Below the pieces are notes generated by a model. That model did no database searches. It was not told the origin of the DNA and saw nothing but the letters and a program-made list of their open reading frames with translations. From assembly GCA_902550555.1 (NCBI GenBank), contig CACCZR010000001.1, positions 22,191-86,190 of the forward strand: a stretch of DNA of 64,000 nt, in the 5' to 3' direction. A program made the position numbers and the translations under genes. This stretch comes from an uncultured SAR116 cluster alpha proteobacterium (GTDB lineage Bacteria; Pseudomonadota; Alphaproteobacteria; Puniceispirillales; Marisalimonadaceae). Shown one piece after another: positions 51,516 to 64,000 of the stretch (position 1 is the first letter of the stretch; each line of letters begins with the position of its first letter).

Positions 51516-53339
51516 TCAAATTAATAATTTTTCTATTATATCTTTTGCGATAGGTGCTGCAGTTACAGAACCACTTCCACCATGCTCTACAATAACACAA
51601 ATTGAGTATTTAGGTTTTTCTAATGGAGCATATCCTACAAATAAAGCATGATCTCGTTTTTTCCACTCACGATCTTTATTTTTTATAATTCCTTTTTCTC
51701 TTTCCTCTTCAGAAATTCTAACGACTTGTACAGTGCCTGTTTTTCCTGCCATTTTAATACTTTGACTATTTAATTTAGATTTAAATGCTGTACCTAATTC
51801 ATTATTAACTACATTTGACATTGCATTTTTTACATAATTTAAATGACCTTTATTTATATCTAATTTTAAAAATTTTTTTGTTTTATTTTTTAATAAAGTT
51901 GGTTCTACTGACATTTCTGAGTTTGCAATACGAGCAGTCATTGTACATAACTCAATAGGATTACTCAACATATAACCCTGACCAATTGAGGCATTAATTG
52001 TTTCACCTGGTGTCCACCTTGTTCCTCTATTATCTAACTTCCATTTCTTAGAGGGTACTAACCCTTTTTGAAATTCACTTAATTCCAAATTAATGTTTGC
52101 TGATAAACCTAGTTTATTTAGCATTAAACCAATTTTATCAATTCCTACTTTTAATCCAAGTTCATAAAAAAATACATCACATGATCTTTCTATTGCTTGT
52201 GATAAGTTTATATTTCCATGTCCATATTTATGCCAACAATGAAATTTCATATCACCATATTCTTTTACTCCATTGCAAAAAAACTTGTTATCATAACCAA
52301 TAACACCACTCTCTAAAGCAGCTAAAGCTACAGCCATTTTTATTGTTGACCCGGGTGGATAAAGACCAGAAACAGCTCTATTAAGGAGTGGTGCTTTTTT
52401 ATTATTCACTAAAGATTTCCATTCTTTAGGATTGATTCCTCTTGTAAATATATTTGGATTAAAATTTGGTGATGATACACAACATATCAATTCTCCAGTA
52501 TTAACATCCATAACTACCACAGAACCTGTTTCAGGCTCTACATATTCTCTTTTCTTGGTATTTATGTTTTGCAGTCTACTTAATGCATATGATTGAATAT
52601 TTAAGTCAATACTTAGATTTAAATTTTTTCCAGGATTAGGATTTTCATACAAATTAGAAGTTATAATTTTACCTCTTGCATTAACTTCTTCTCTTCTTCT
52701 TCCGAATTCACCTCTCAGTTGATTATCAAAAAATTTTTCTATGCCATATTTCCCAATTCTTAAATTAGAAAAATTGATTAAATTTTTGTTTCTTTTTAAA
52801 TCATTTTCTGTCAACTTCCCAGTGTACCCAATTAAATGACTTGTTATAGCCCCTTGAGGATAAACTCTTTTCTTAGTCATTAAAAAATTTACCTTTGGGA
52901 ATTCATGTAATCTAACTGCAATTTTTGAAATATCTCTTTTTGAAAGATTATCTGTGATAAATACATTAATATTATTTTTTTTTAAATTTTTGTATCTTAT
53001 TTGAAAATTATTTATATCTTCTTCGTTAAGAGTTGTTATTGATGAAAGCTTTTTTAGAATTTCACTTAAATTTAAATTTTTAGATGATTTTATATATAAA
53101 CTAAATGCATCTCTATTAGCTGCTAAAACTCTACCTTTTCTATCATAAATTTGACCTCTTTCTGGAACAACAAGACTAAAATTAAACTGATTTTCTTTAG
53201 ATAATTTATCATACTTTTTATTTTCAATAACTTGAAGATCAAATAATCTCCATGAAAGAACTCCAAACGAAATACCCTTTAAAGCAGATAAGAAAAAAAA
53301 CCTTCTTTCAATATTTTTTTTAAAAATTAAATTTTTCAT
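51516..53339 (-). CDS. mrdA: penicillin-binding protein 2
   Basis: PERGQIYDRKGRVLAANR, YPPGSTIKMAVALAAL, KTGTVQV. Confidence 0.97.
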   Translation of the reverse strand: MKNLIFKKNIERRFFFLSALKGISFGVLSWRLFDLQVIENKKYDKLSKENQFNFSLVVPERGQIYDRKGRVLAANRDAFSLYIKSSKNLNLSEILKKLSSITTLNEEDINNFQIRYKNLKKNNINVFITDNLSKRDISKIAVRLHEFPKVNFLMTKKRVYPQGAITSHLIGYTGKLTENDLKRNKNLINFSNLRIGKYGIEKFFDNQLRGEFGRRREEVNARGKIITSNLYENPNPGKNLNLSIDLNIQSYALSRLQNINTKKREYVEPETGSVVVMDVNTGELICCVSSPNFNPNIFTRGINPKEWKSLVNNKKAPLLNRAVSGLYPPGSTIKMAVALAALESGVIGYDNKFFCNGVKEYGDMKFHCWHKYGHGNINLSQAIERSCDVFFYELGLKVGIDKIGLMLNKLGLSANINLELSEFQKGLVPSKKWKLDNRGTRWTPGETINASIGQGYMLSNPIELCTMTARIANSEMSVEPTLLKNKTKKFLKLDINKGHLNYVKNAMSNVVNNELGTAFKSKLNSQSIKMAGKTGTVQVVRISEEEREKGIIKNKDREWKKRDHALFVGYAPLEKPKYSICVIVEHGGSGSVTAAPIAKDIIEKLLI

Positions 53340-53848
53340 TTACTTACAAATACATTCAAAAAAACTTTTGGTAAATCGATTAAAAATAAAATTATTGGAA
53401 AGAGTAAAAGTGTTGTTCCAATATTAAATGAAACAGCATAAATATCCGGTAATTTAAAGTTTATAATTAAAAACATAAACTTTACGATTAATAGACTAAT
53501 AATATAAGATAAAGAAAATAAAAACCATTCACCATATTTTTTTAAAATTTTTAAACTAAAATTAAAATTTAATGTAAATAATTTTAATAATATTAAAAAT
53601 AAAGAATGGATCCCTATTAATCCTCCTGTAATCATATCATATAAAAGTCCAAATAAAATTATCAAAATACCAGAAGGTTCATGATTTAATCTTCTTAAAC
53701 TTAAAAATAAAACAATAGCTAAAATGTATGGTTGTGAAATTACAAAAAAAGACAAAAAATTCAGAGAGATTTGTACAAAACAGGCTATTAAAGTAATTAA
53801 AGAAAAAATTAAATTATTAAAAAAAATTTCTGAGTTAAGCTTTTCCAT
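53336..53848 (-). CDS. mreD: rod shape-determining protein MreD
   Basis: Multi-TM, mreBCD-mrdAB context. Confidence 0.85.
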   Translation of the reverse strand: MEKLNSEIFFNNLIFSLITLIACFVQISLNFLSFFVISQPYILAIVLFLSLRRLNHEPSGILIILFGLLYDMITGGLIGIHSLFLILLKLFTLNFNFSLKILKKYGEWFLFSLSYIISLLIVKFMFLIINFKLPDIYAVSFNIGTTLLLFPIILFLIDLPKVFLNVFVSK

Positions 53849-53858
53849 TGATATAAAA

Positions 53859-54752
53859 TTAATTATTAAATTTGTTAAAACCCTTCAAATTGATTTTGTT
53901 TTGATTTTCTTGAAGAGGAGCAAATCCAGTAGATTTTTCATGACTTTTTAAATTAACTGAAGATAAAATAGAGACAAATCTCAGTTTTTGAGGATTTGGT
54001 AATGGCTGGACATAATAATTTCCATTTGAAATGGATATTATTTTACCAACATTAACACCTGGTGGAAAAACTCCACCATGCCCTGAAGTTTCTATAATTT
54101 CTCCAATAATAGGTTTAGCTTCCGATGATAAAAACCTTAATTTTAATAATTTACCATTTTCACCCTGAGCAATAGCAGGCCAACCACTTTGAGTTAGATA
54201 AGAGGGTACCATAGAATTTATATCAATTGTTAATAATACTCTACTTGATGATGGTCCAACGCTTATTATTGAGCCCACCAAGCCTAAAGAAGAAATGACT
54301 GGTTGTCCTTTTTTAATGCCATCAACCCGTCCTCCGTTGACAACCATAGTTTTTGCAAAAGTTCCTCCAGATATATTTAATACTCTTCCTGTAAAAATAA
54401 TTTCATTTTGGTTAATTTTAAAATTTAATAATTTTTTTAATTCTATTATTTCACTCTCTGAATTACCTAATTTTGTTTCGATAATCTTAAGTCTACGGTT
54501 TTCATTTTTAAGTTTAATATTTTCTTTTCTTAGTAAGGCTGCTGATTGAACGTCTTTTATAACATTTTCTAATTCTAAGGCTGGTTTGCTAACTAAACTT
54601 GAAATTGGAGATAAGAAATCAGTCAAGAAAGATGACAAATTTCTAAAAGCAATTAAATCTAGCTTACCAACAAATATTAGAATTAAGCAAGTTAAGATCA
54701 GTAATGAATTAAAAAATCTGTTTTTATATAATTTACTTTTTTCAAAAAGCAT
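53859..54752 (-). CDS. mreC: rod shape-determining protein MreC
   Basis: Coiled coil then GRVLNISGGTFAKTMVVNGGRVDGIKKGQPVISSLGLVGSIISVGPSSSRVLLTID. Confidence 0.95.
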   Translation of the reverse strand: MLFEKSKLYKNRFFNSLLILTCLILIFVGKLDLIAFRNLSSFLTDFLSPISSLVSKPALELENVIKDVQSAALLRKENIKLKNENRRLKIIETKLGNSESEIIELKKLLNFKINQNEIIFTGRVLNISGGTFAKTMVVNGGRVDGIKKGQPVISSLGLVGSIISVGPSSSRVLLTIDINSMVPSYLTQSGWPAIAQGENGKLLKLRFLSSEAKPIIGEIIETSGHGGVFPPGVNVGKIISISNGNYYVQPLPNPQKLRFVSILSSVNLKSHEKSTGFAPLQENQNKINLKGFNKFNN

Positions 54753-54779
54753 ACTTAATATATTATAACAATAAAATTA

Positions 54780-55817
<1,038 letters not shown>

Positions 55818-55842
55818 TTACCTTTCTATTTCATAATATAAA

Positions 55843-56871
<1,029 letters not shown>

Positions 56872-56879
56872 TTATTAAT

Positions 56880-57437
56880 TTATTCAAAAATTTTATTTAT
56901 TATTTTTGTCTCAGTTTCGTATCCTCTAGACATTGCAGAAACGCCTGTCCGTGAAATTTCAATATCTCCAAGAGATTTCATTAAGTTTACAAATGCGTCT
57001 ATTTTATTAGGTTTACCAGTTAATTCAAAAACAAAACTCTTTAATGTAACATCAAGTGTTTTAGCTCTAAATGTATCTGCAACTCTTAAAGCTTCAACTC
57101 TATTTAAGCCTGATGATACTACTTTAACAAGTGCTAATTCACTTTTTATGAATGGACCCTCAAGCGTCAAATCTCTTACAAGATGAACAGGGATTAATCT
57201 TGACAATTGTGATTTTATCTGTTCGATAGTATTACTTGTACCTTTTGTAACAATTGAAATTCTAGAGAGACTTCTTTTATTATCAATTTCTGTTACAGTT
57301 AAACTTTCAATATTATAACCTCTTCCTGAAAATAAACCTATAACTCTTGCTAAAGTGCCAGGTTCATTATTTACAACAACCGTCAGAGTTCTTAAACTTT
57401 CTTTCTCTTCAATATTTAATTTTTCGTAAATTGACAT
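56880..57437 (-). CDS. ilvH: acetolactate synthase small subunit
   Basis: LTVVVNNEPGTLARVIGLFSGRGYNIESLTV (ACT domain). Confidence 0.97.
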   Translation of the reverse strand: MSIYEKLNIEEKESLRTLTVVVNNEPGTLARVIGLFSGRGYNIESLTVTEIDNKRSLSRISIVTKGTSNTIEQIKSQLSRLIPVHLVRDLTLEGPFIKSELALVKVVSSGLNRVEALRVADTFRAKTLDVTLKSFVFELTGKPNKIDAFVNLMKSLGDIEISRTGVSAMSRGYETETKIINKIFE

Positions 57438-57439
57438 AA

Positions 57440-59194
57440 TTATACCAGCGTTAATCCATCTGATGAAACTTTTTGATTCTTTTTATCTTCTTTATTTAAA
57501 ATCATTTCGTAATGAGCAGACCCAGAAGGAATCATCGGAAAACAATTTTCTTCTTTAGCGACACAAATATCTGCTAATACTGGACCTTTATATTCTAACA
57601 TTTCATCAATAACACCTTGCAACTCTCTCATGTTTTCGGCTCTAAGTCCCTTAATACCAAAACTGTCAGCTAGTTTTATAAAATCTGGTAGAGAGTCTGT
57701 ATAGCTTTCACTGTATCTAGATCCATGAATTAATTCTTGCCATTGTCTTACCATACCCATCCATTGATTATTAATAATAAATATCTTAATTGGTAATTTA
57801 TATTGTACAATTGTTGATAATTCTTGCATGTTCATCAAAAATGAAGCTTCCCCAGCAATATCTATAACTAAAGAATTAGGATTTGCTACTTGTACTCCAA
57901 TCGAGGCTGGTAAACCATAACCCATAGTTCCTAGTCCTCCTGATGTCATCCAATGATTAGGTTTCGAAAAACCAAAATATTGTGCTGCCCACATTTGATG
58001 CTGACCGACTTCGGTGGTAACAAAAGGTTCAAATGATTTTGTTTCTTTATATAATTTTTCTATAGCATATTGAGGTTTAATAACGACTTCATCAATTGAA
58101 TAAGCAAGCGATTTTTTTTCTTTCCATTTATTAATTTCTGACCACCATTTATTTAAAGAAAAAGTTTTTATCTTTCTTTTTTTAAGCTCATTATAAACTC
58201 CCTTTAGTACCTCTTTGACATCCCCAATTATAGGTAAATCAACTTGCACAATTTTATTTATTGAGGAAGGATCAATATCAATATGAATTTTTTTTGAATT
58301 TGGAGAAAACGCATCTAATCTCCCAGTAACTCTATCATCAAATCTAGCACCAACATTAACTAATAAATCACAATTGTGCATAGCTAGATTAGCTTCATAA
58401 GTTCCATGCATTCCCAACATTCCAAGAAAATTTTTATTGTCATGAGAAACAGCTCCTAATCCCATTAAGGTTAGTGTTACTGGGGCATTTAACAAATCTA
58501 TAATTTTATTTAAATATTGTGATGCCTCAGTTCCTGAGTTTATAATACCACCACCTCCATAAAAAATTGGTTTTTTTGAGATTAAAATTAAATCAACTAT
58601 TTTTTTTATTTCATTACTTTTGATAGGATACTTACTTATAATTTTTTTGTTTATAACTGAAGTTTTTTTCTCATACTTTACTTCAGAAAGTTGAATATCT
58701 TTGGGCAAATCAATCAAAACTGGGCCAGGCCTACCTGAACTTGCAATTTCAAAAGCTTCATGTACAACTTTGCATAAATCTTTTGGTTTTTTTACAAGAT
58801 AATTATGTTTAGTCGCTGGCCTAGAAATTCCTGTGGTATCTGCTTCTTGAAAAGCATCAGTTCCAATCAAATGAGTTGGAACTTGCCCAGTAATACAAAC
58901 TAATGGCACTGAATCCATTAAAGCATCAGTTAAACCTGTTATTGCATTTGTTGCGCCAGGACCAGAAGTAACTAAAACACATCCTACTTTTCCAGTAGAT
59001 CTCGCAAAACCTTCTGCAGCATGAACTGCAGCTTGCTCATGCCTTACAAGAATATGTTTTATTCGATTATTTTTAAATATAGCGTCATATACTGGTAAAA
59101 CTGCACCGCCTGGATAACCAAATACAGTATCCACATCATTCTCAATAAGCGCTTTTATAAGTGCCTCTGCACCATTCATACTTTTATCTAACAT
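57440..59194 (-). CDS. ilvB: acetolactate synthase large subunit
   Basis: [51 protein letters not shown]-binding C-domain. Confidence 0.98.
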   Translation of the reverse strand: MLDKSMNGAEALIKALIENDVDTVFGYPGGAVLPVYDAIFKNNRIKHILVRHEQAAVHAAEGFARSTGKVGCVLVTSGPGATNAITGLTDALMDSVPLVCITGQVPTHLIGTDAFQEADTTGISRPATKHNYLVKKPKDLCKVVHEAFEIASSGRPGPVLIDLPKDIQLSEVKYEKKTSVINKKIISKYPIKSNEIKKIVDLILISKKPIFYGGGGIINSGTEASQYLNKIIDLLNAPVTLTLMGLGAVSHDNKNFLGMLGMHGTYEANLAMHNCDLLVNVGARFDDRVTGRLDAFSPNSKKIHIDIDPSSINKIVQVDLPIIGDVKEVLKGVYNELKKRKIKTFSLNKWWSEINKWKEKKSLAYSIDEVVIKPQYAIEKLYKETKSFEPFVTTEVGQHQMWAAQYFGFSKPNHWMTSGGLGTMGYGLPASIGVQVANPNSLVIDIAGEASFLMNMQELSTIVQYKLPIKIFIINNQWMGMVRQWQELIHGSRYSESYTDSLPDFIKLADSFGIKGLRAENMRELQGVIDEMLEYKGPVLADICVAKEENCFPMIPSGSAHYEMILNKEDKKNQKVSSDGLTLV

Positions 59195-59255
59195 ATTTAT
59201 CTCCGATATTTAATAACTTTGTTTATTAATTTGGTCAATATATTATTGATTAACA

Positions 59256-60170
59256 TCAAATACTTAAAATTAGATTTGGATTGAAATTATGTCTAAACCA
59301 AGTTAATTGTCTTTTTATATATCTTCTAGTATCACGTTTACTTAGTAAAATCGCATCCTCAAGAGTAATTTCTTTTTCTAAGTATTTAAGAATCCAATTA
59401 ACACCTAAACATTTAAACCCAGGTAAAGATCTATCAAAATTTTTATCTTTTAAAAATTTTACTTCTGCAATAGCACCTTTATTAATAAATTCTTCAAATC
59501 TATTTTCACAATTTTGATAATTTTTTTCTCTATCTTGCTCCAACAATATTGAAAAAAAAGTTTTATATATTTTACTTATACTAGAACTTTTATACCATTG
59601 TGAAATAGCTTTACCAGTTTGCAAATAGACTGAATAAGCCCGAATTAATCTTTGTTTATCTATATTTTTTTCTATGAACTCTTCATCTACTTCTTTCACT
59701 AATTTTCTGAATTCTAAAAGTCCAATTTTCTCAAAAAGTTTTGAACATTCTTCCAAAACGTCATTATCAACCTTCGGTATTTTTGAAATACCATTTATTG
59801 CTGATTTTATGTACAAACCAGTACCCCCAACAATAATTGGAATTTTATTTTTATTGAAAATTACATCTAGTTTTTCTTCAACTAGTTCTAACCAATCCAT
59901 TACAGAAAATTTTTGGCAAATTGACTTTATGCCATATAACTCGTGAGAAATAATTTTTTTATCTCTATCACTTGGCTGAGATGAAATGATTTTAAGCTCT
60001 TTATATATTTGCATTGAATCTGCATTAATTATAACCCCATTTATGTTTTTAGCTAAAGATATAGCTAAGTTTGACTTACCAATTCCTGTTGGACCTGAAA
60101 TTACTATAATTGGAGTTTCATCAAAATTTAAATCTAAAATTTTACTTTCTATTAGTTGAATTATGGACAT
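59256..60170 (-). CDS. miaA: tRNA dimethylallyltransferase
   Basis: VISGPTGIGKSNLAISLAKNINGVIINADSMQIYKELKIISSQP, VGGTGLYIKS, KRQLTWFRHN. Confidence 0.97.
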   Translation of the reverse strand: MSIIQLIESKILDLNFDETPIIVISGPTGIGKSNLAISLAKNINGVIINADSMQIYKELKIISSQPSDRDKKIISHELYGIKSICQKFSVMDWLELVEEKLDVIFNKNKIPIIVGGTGLYIKSAINGISKIPKVDNDVLEECSKLFEKIGLLEFRKLVKEVDEEFIEKNIDKQRLIRAYSVYLQTGKAISQWYKSSSISKIYKTFFSILLEQDREKNYQNCENRFEEFINKGAIAEVKFLKDKNFDRSLPGFKCLGVNWILKYLEKEITLEDAILLSKRDTRRYIKRQLTWFRHNFNPNLILSI

Positions 60171-60197
60171 ATCAAATATAATGTTTTAAAAATTGTA

Positions 60198-61091
60198 ATG
60201 ACTAATTATTTATTTATATCAAACTCATCAAATTTTAAAATTGATAACAATATTATTAATCAAATTAATTCTATTTTACATAATGAAAATATTCAATTTT
60301 CAAATAAAGAAATAAAAAAATATGAATTTTATGAATGGATCATAAAAGTAAATGTTATAGAAGAGTTTGTTAAAAAAAAAATTGAAAACTTTTTTATAAA
60401 TTTACCAATTGATGTAAATTTTTTGAAAATCTTATCCCCTCGCAAAAAGAAAGTTCTAATTTGTGATATGGATAGCACTATTATTAAAGAAGAAAGTCTA
60501 GATGAAATAGCCGAAGAAGCTGGAATTGGAGATGAAATAAAAAATATTACAAAAAAAGCAATGAAAGGTGAGTTAGACTTTAAAGACGCTCTTTTAAAGA
60601 GAATAAAATTATTAAATAATTATCCTTTAGAAAATATTTTTACATTAAATCCGAAAATTAGAATTAATGATGGAGCAAAAGAATTAGTAAGAAAAATGAA
60701 AAGCAAATCATGTATTACTGTATTAATCTCAGGTGGATTTTCTCCTTCCGTAAGCTACATAGCAAAAAAAATTGGGTTTGATTATTACCATTGCAATAAT
60801 TTTTTATATAAAAAAAATAATGGGAAGATTGTACTTAATGGATGTGTCCAAAATCCTATTTTGGATAAAAATTCAAAATTAGATATAACTAAATGTTATT
60901 TAAAAAATTTTAATTTGACACTTAATGATGTTGTTTCAATAGGTGATGGAGCAAATGATGTTAATTTAATAAAGCACTCAGGAATTGGAGTGTCGTATAA
61001 AGGTAAACGAGTATTAAATAAAGTAGCAAATGTTGTTTTTAATCATACAAATTTGAAAGGCATACTATATTTACAGGATTACAAAATTTAA
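60198..61091 (+). CDS. serB: phosphoserine phosphatase (start revised to MTNYLF...)
   Basis: LICDMDSTIIKEESLDEIAEEAGI, LISGGFSPSVSYIAKKIGFDYYHCN, SIGDGANDVNLIKHSGIGVSYKGK. Confidence 0.96.
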   Translation: MTNYLFISNSSNFKIDNNIINQINSILHNENIQFSNKEIKKYEFYEWIIKVNVIEEFVKKKIENFFINLPIDVNFLKILSPRKKKVLICDMDSTIIKEESLDEIAEEAGIGDEIKNITKKAMKGELDFKDALLKRIKLLNNYPLENIFTLNPKIRINDGAKELVRKMKSKSCITVLISGGFSPSVSYIAKKIGFDYYHCNNFLYKKNNGKIVLNGCVQNPILDKNSKLDITKCYLKNFNLTLNDVVSIGDGANDVNLIKHSGIGVSYKGKRVLNKVANVVFNHTNLKGILYLQDYKI

Positions 61092-61093
61092 TA

Positions 61094-62518
61094 TTAAAAT
61101 ATTTCAACAGCGACAAATCTATTATTACCTTCAAAATTAACAAGCATTAATAGTGCATTCCTCTTTTGCTTTTTTGCCTTTTCTATAGCATTAGAAATTA
61201 TACTTAAATCTGAAACCTCAGATTGGCCTACTCTAACTATAATCATTCCTTCCCTAAGACCGCTCTTAAAGGCCTTACTATTATTTTTAACATTAGAAAT
61301 TACAATTCCTTTAGTAAATTCTTTAATTTTATACTTTTTAATATCTTGATCATCTAACTGCTTAATTTCAAAACCAATCTTTGGAAATGATTTGGTTTGA
61401 CCTTTTCTTTGATTATTATTGATGAGGTTGTTATTTTCAGCCAACTCTAATTCACCTAACTTTACATTAAGAGTCTTTATCTTACCTTCTCTCCAAATTT
61501 CGACTTTAACTGACTTACCAACAGGTGTACCTGCGACAACTTTAGGTAATTCATTCATGTTTTTTATTTTAATGTTATTAAATTTTAAAATTATATCACC
61601 AGATTTAATTCCAGCGTTGTATGCTGGACCATTTTCAGTTGCTGATGATACCAACGCACCATGTGTATTTTTTAAACCTAAAGAATCAGCAATTTCTTTT
61701 GTGATTTGTTGGATTAAAACACCTAACCAACCTCGCTTTGTACGACCATATTTTCTAAGTTGATCTGAAACTTGTTTTGCTAAATTAGATGATACAGCAA
61801 AACCTATACCCACAGACCCTCCTGATTGAGAAAATATTGCTGTGTTTATACCTACAACATTTCCTTTCATATCAAATAATGGCCCACCTGAATTACCCCT
61901 ATTTATTGATGCGTCAGTTTGGATGTAATCATCATAAGAACCACCTATGTTTCTCCCTCTTGCAGATACAATTCCTGCTGTCACTGTTCCTCCAAAGCCA
62001 AAAGGATTTCCAATAGCCATTACCCAGTCACCCACTCTTAAATCATTAGAGTTGCCAAATTTGACAGCTTTTAAATTAGTATTTTTTGGATTGATTTTAA
62101 GTAATGCAACATCAGTTTTGGGATCTTTACCAACCACCTCAGCTTCAAAAGATTTGTCATCGTGAAGTATAACCATGATTTTTTCAGCATTTTCTATTAC
62201 GTGATTGTTAGTAATGATATAACCTTTACTATCAATAATAAAACCGGATCCAAGAGATTGTGCCCTTCTTTTACCTTGATTAGGCTCTTGAAATTGTTTG
62301 AAAAACTCTTCAAACGGTGACCCAGGAGGAAAAGCTGGTAGATTGTTTTTTCTATCTTCAATTATTGTTGTTGTCGAAATATTAACAACAGACGGACTTA
62401 ATGATTCGGCTAAATTAGCAAAACTCTCTGGAGCTTTTTTGGCATAACCACTTACACTTAAGGGTATAAAAAATATCAATGTGAGTAAAAAAAATTTTAA
62501 TTTATAATTTAAATACAT
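61094..62518 (-). CDS. degP: Do/DegP (HtrA) family serine protease
   Basis: TNNHVIENAEKIMV, DVALLKI, GNSGGPLFDMKGNVVGINTAIFSQSGGSVGIGFAV; two PDZ-like regions. Confidence 0.96.
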   Translation of the reverse strand: MYLNYKLKFFLLTLIFFIPLSVSGYAKKAPESFANLAESLSPSVVNISTTTIIEDRKNNLPAFPPGSPFEEFFKQFQEPNQGKRRAQSLGSGFIIDSKGYIITNNHVIENAEKIMVILHDDKSFEAEVVGKDPKTDVALLKINPKNTNLKAVKFGNSNDLRVGDWVMAIGNPFGFGGTVTAGIVSARGRNIGGSYDDYIQTDASINRGNSGGPLFDMKGNVVGINTAIFSQSGGSVGIGFAVSSNLAKQVSDQLRKYGRTKRGWLGVLIQQITKEIADSLGLKNTHGALVSSATENGPAYNAGIKSGDIILKFNNIKIKNMNELPKVVAGTPVGKSVKVEIWREGKIKTLNVKLGELELAENNNLINNNQRKGQTKSFPKIGFEIKQLDDQDIKKYKIKEFTKGIVISNVKNNSKAFKSGLREGMIIVRVGQSEVSDLSIISNAIEKAKKQKRNALLMLVNFEGNNRFVAVEIF

Positions 62519-62588
62519 ATATTCCTCAGTTAAATAAGTATAATTTTAACAAGTTAAAAATGTCACAAATATGTTAAAAAAAAGAAAT

Positions 62589-63458
62589 TTAATTACCTTT
62601 TTTTTGTGAAAAGAAATCAAAAAACTCACTTTCTGGTGATAAAATCATTGTTGTATCTTTATCAACAAAAGTTTTTTCGTAAGCTAACATTGATCTATAG
62701 AATTTAAAAAACTTTGCATCTTTTCCAAAAGCATCTGCATATATTTTAATGGCTTTACCATCTCCATTACCTCTAATAGCTTCAGCTTTTCGTTTGGCTT
62801 CAGCAACTAAAATTGTTTTTTGTTTCTCTGCATCAGATCTTATCTTTTGAGCTTCTTCGGCTCCTTGAGCTCTGAATTCTTTAGCCTCTTGTTCTCTTTC
62901 TGATCTCATCCTGTTAAAAATATTTTGACTAGTAGCCTCAGGATAGTCAGCTCTCCTAATTCTTACATCAATAATCTGCATGCCAAGTCTTTTAACTATT
63001 TGATTAACTTCAGTACCAATATCATCAACAATTTTTTGTCTAGCATCTGATAGAATTGATACTAATTCTAATTTACCTAATACACGTCTCACAGAAGAAT
63101 CAATAATTGATTCTAATCTTTGTCTGGCTCCAGTTTCATTTCTAACTGTTTGGTAAAATAATAACGGGTCAATTATTTTAAACCTTGAATATGTATCTAC
63201 CTCTAACCTTTTTTGGTCTGACAAAATTACTTCTTCGGAATCACTTGAAACAAGAGATAAAACTCTTTTTTCAAAATAAGTTACATCTTGTATAAATGGT
63301 ATCTTAAAATTTAATCCTGGTTTATTTATAACTCTTTTTGGCTCTCCAAATTGAAGTACTATAGCTTGTTTAGTTTGGTCAACCGTGAAAAAAGAACTAT
63401 ATATAAAAAATAATGAAATAATTCCAAGAGTGTATGTTAAGATTTTAGTATTACTCAT
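62589..63458 (-). CDS. hflC: protease modulator HflC
   Basis: SPFH/band 7; VDQTKQAIVLQFGEPKRVINKPGLNFKIPFIQDVTYFEKRVL. Confidence 0.97.
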   Translation of the reverse strand: MSNTKILTYTLGIISLFFIYSSFFTVDQTKQAIVLQFGEPKRVINKPGLNFKIPFIQDVTYFEKRVLSLVSSDSEEVILSDQKRLEVDTYSRFKIIDPLLFYQTVRNETGARQRLESIIDSSVRRVLGKLELVSILSDARQKIVDDIGTEVNQIVKRLGMQIIDVRIRRADYPEATSQNIFNRMRSEREQEAKEFRAQGAEEAQKIRSDAEKQKTILVAEAKRKAEAIRGNGDGKAIKIYADAFGKDAKFFKFYRSMLAYEKTFVDKDTTMILSPESEFFDFFSQKKGN

Positions 63459-64000
63459 TATTTAGTTCCTTTACTTTGCAGTTTATCTATTGGCAAATAA
63501 GGTACAATGCCAGATGAACTTGATGATTTATCCATAATAATTTTATTAACATTTGATAAGACTTTTTCCATAGTTTCTAAATAAATCCTAGATCTCGTTA
63601 CATCAGGATCAACTTTGTAACTATTATAAATTGACATAAAGCGATCCGTATCACCTTTCGCTCTATTAACAACTTCACTTTCATAAGCTTGAGCTTCGTT
63701 AATCATTTGTGCAGCTTCACCTCGTGCTCTTGGCACAATATCATTCCTAAATGCTTGTGCTTCGTTTATAAGAGTATCTCTATCTTGTCTAGCTCTTTGA
63801 ACATCATTGAAAGCATCTATAACCTCTTGAGGTGGGTCGACAGAAAGTAACTGAACGTCTCTCACTTCAACACCTGCTTCATATAAATTTAAAAGATCTT
63901 GTAATAAAGATTTAGCTTTTAATTGTATATTTTGTCTTCCTTCAGTTAAGGCGGTCTGAATTTTAGTTTGACCAATTATATCTCTCATTATTGATTGAGC
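63458..64000 (-). CDS. hflK: FtsH protease activity modulator HflK (partial, runs off right edge)
   Basis: MRDIIGQTKIQTALTEGRQNIQ...LLSVDPPQEVIDAFNDVQRARQDRDTLINEAQAFRNDIVPRARGEA. Confidence 0.95.
   Translation of the reverse strand, partial: AQSIMRDIIGQTKIQTALTEGRQNIQLKAKSLLQDLLNLYEAGVEVRDVQLLSVDPPQEVIDAFNDVQRARQDRDTLINEAQAFRNDIVPRARGEAAQMINEAQAYESEVVNRAKGDTDRFMSIYNSYKVDPDVTRSRIYLETMEKVLSNVNKIIMDKSSSSSGIVPYLPIDKLQSKGTK

Noticed and set aside
61419-62165. ORFs antisense to the degP-type gene
   Set aside because: Overlap a well-supported protease gene; no domain signal.

Overview
AT-rich window from a streamlined, probably marine alphaproteobacterium (SAR11-like gene content and codon use; exact taxon not determined). 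Most of it is ordinary core genome: alaS, recA, dksA-like, hemA/hemH, queA-tgt-queG, kdsD-like, nadK, a suf operon with an Atm1-like exporter, hspQ, rpmF, trhO, lptD, glmS/glmU, SbmA/BacA-like, mrdB/mrdA/mreDCB, ilvC/H/B, miaA, serB, a degP-type protease, hflC/hflK and two tRNAs. The unusual part is an accessory island of small orphan, mostly secreted or lipoprotein genes at about 37.2-45.4 kb, ending at the 3' end of glmS. Three direct copies of an 18-bp sequence encoding the GlmS C-terminus (Ser-Val-Thr-Val-Glu-stop) lie at 41239, 43355 and 45417, about 2.1 kb apart. They differ only at glmS wobble positions. This looks like tandem small integrative elements using the end of glmS as attachment site, each with a small HTH-like gene starting at its right-hand repeat. 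In silico circularisation of the second element appears to rebuild the 5' end of that gene, after one poly-A indel. Other points of interest: a structured RNA at 37.35-37.51 kb with a strong Shine-Dalgarno, a 15-codon ORF, mutually exclusive hairpins and a terminator; a CysQ-like/Sua5-like gene fusion; a GTTC-N7-GTTC box upstream of recA; a 7-bp x5 repeat at the hspQ start; a substrate-binding-type protein with no signal peptide; and a conserved-looking 456-aa protein I could not place. Everything was read by eye; no database search was run.
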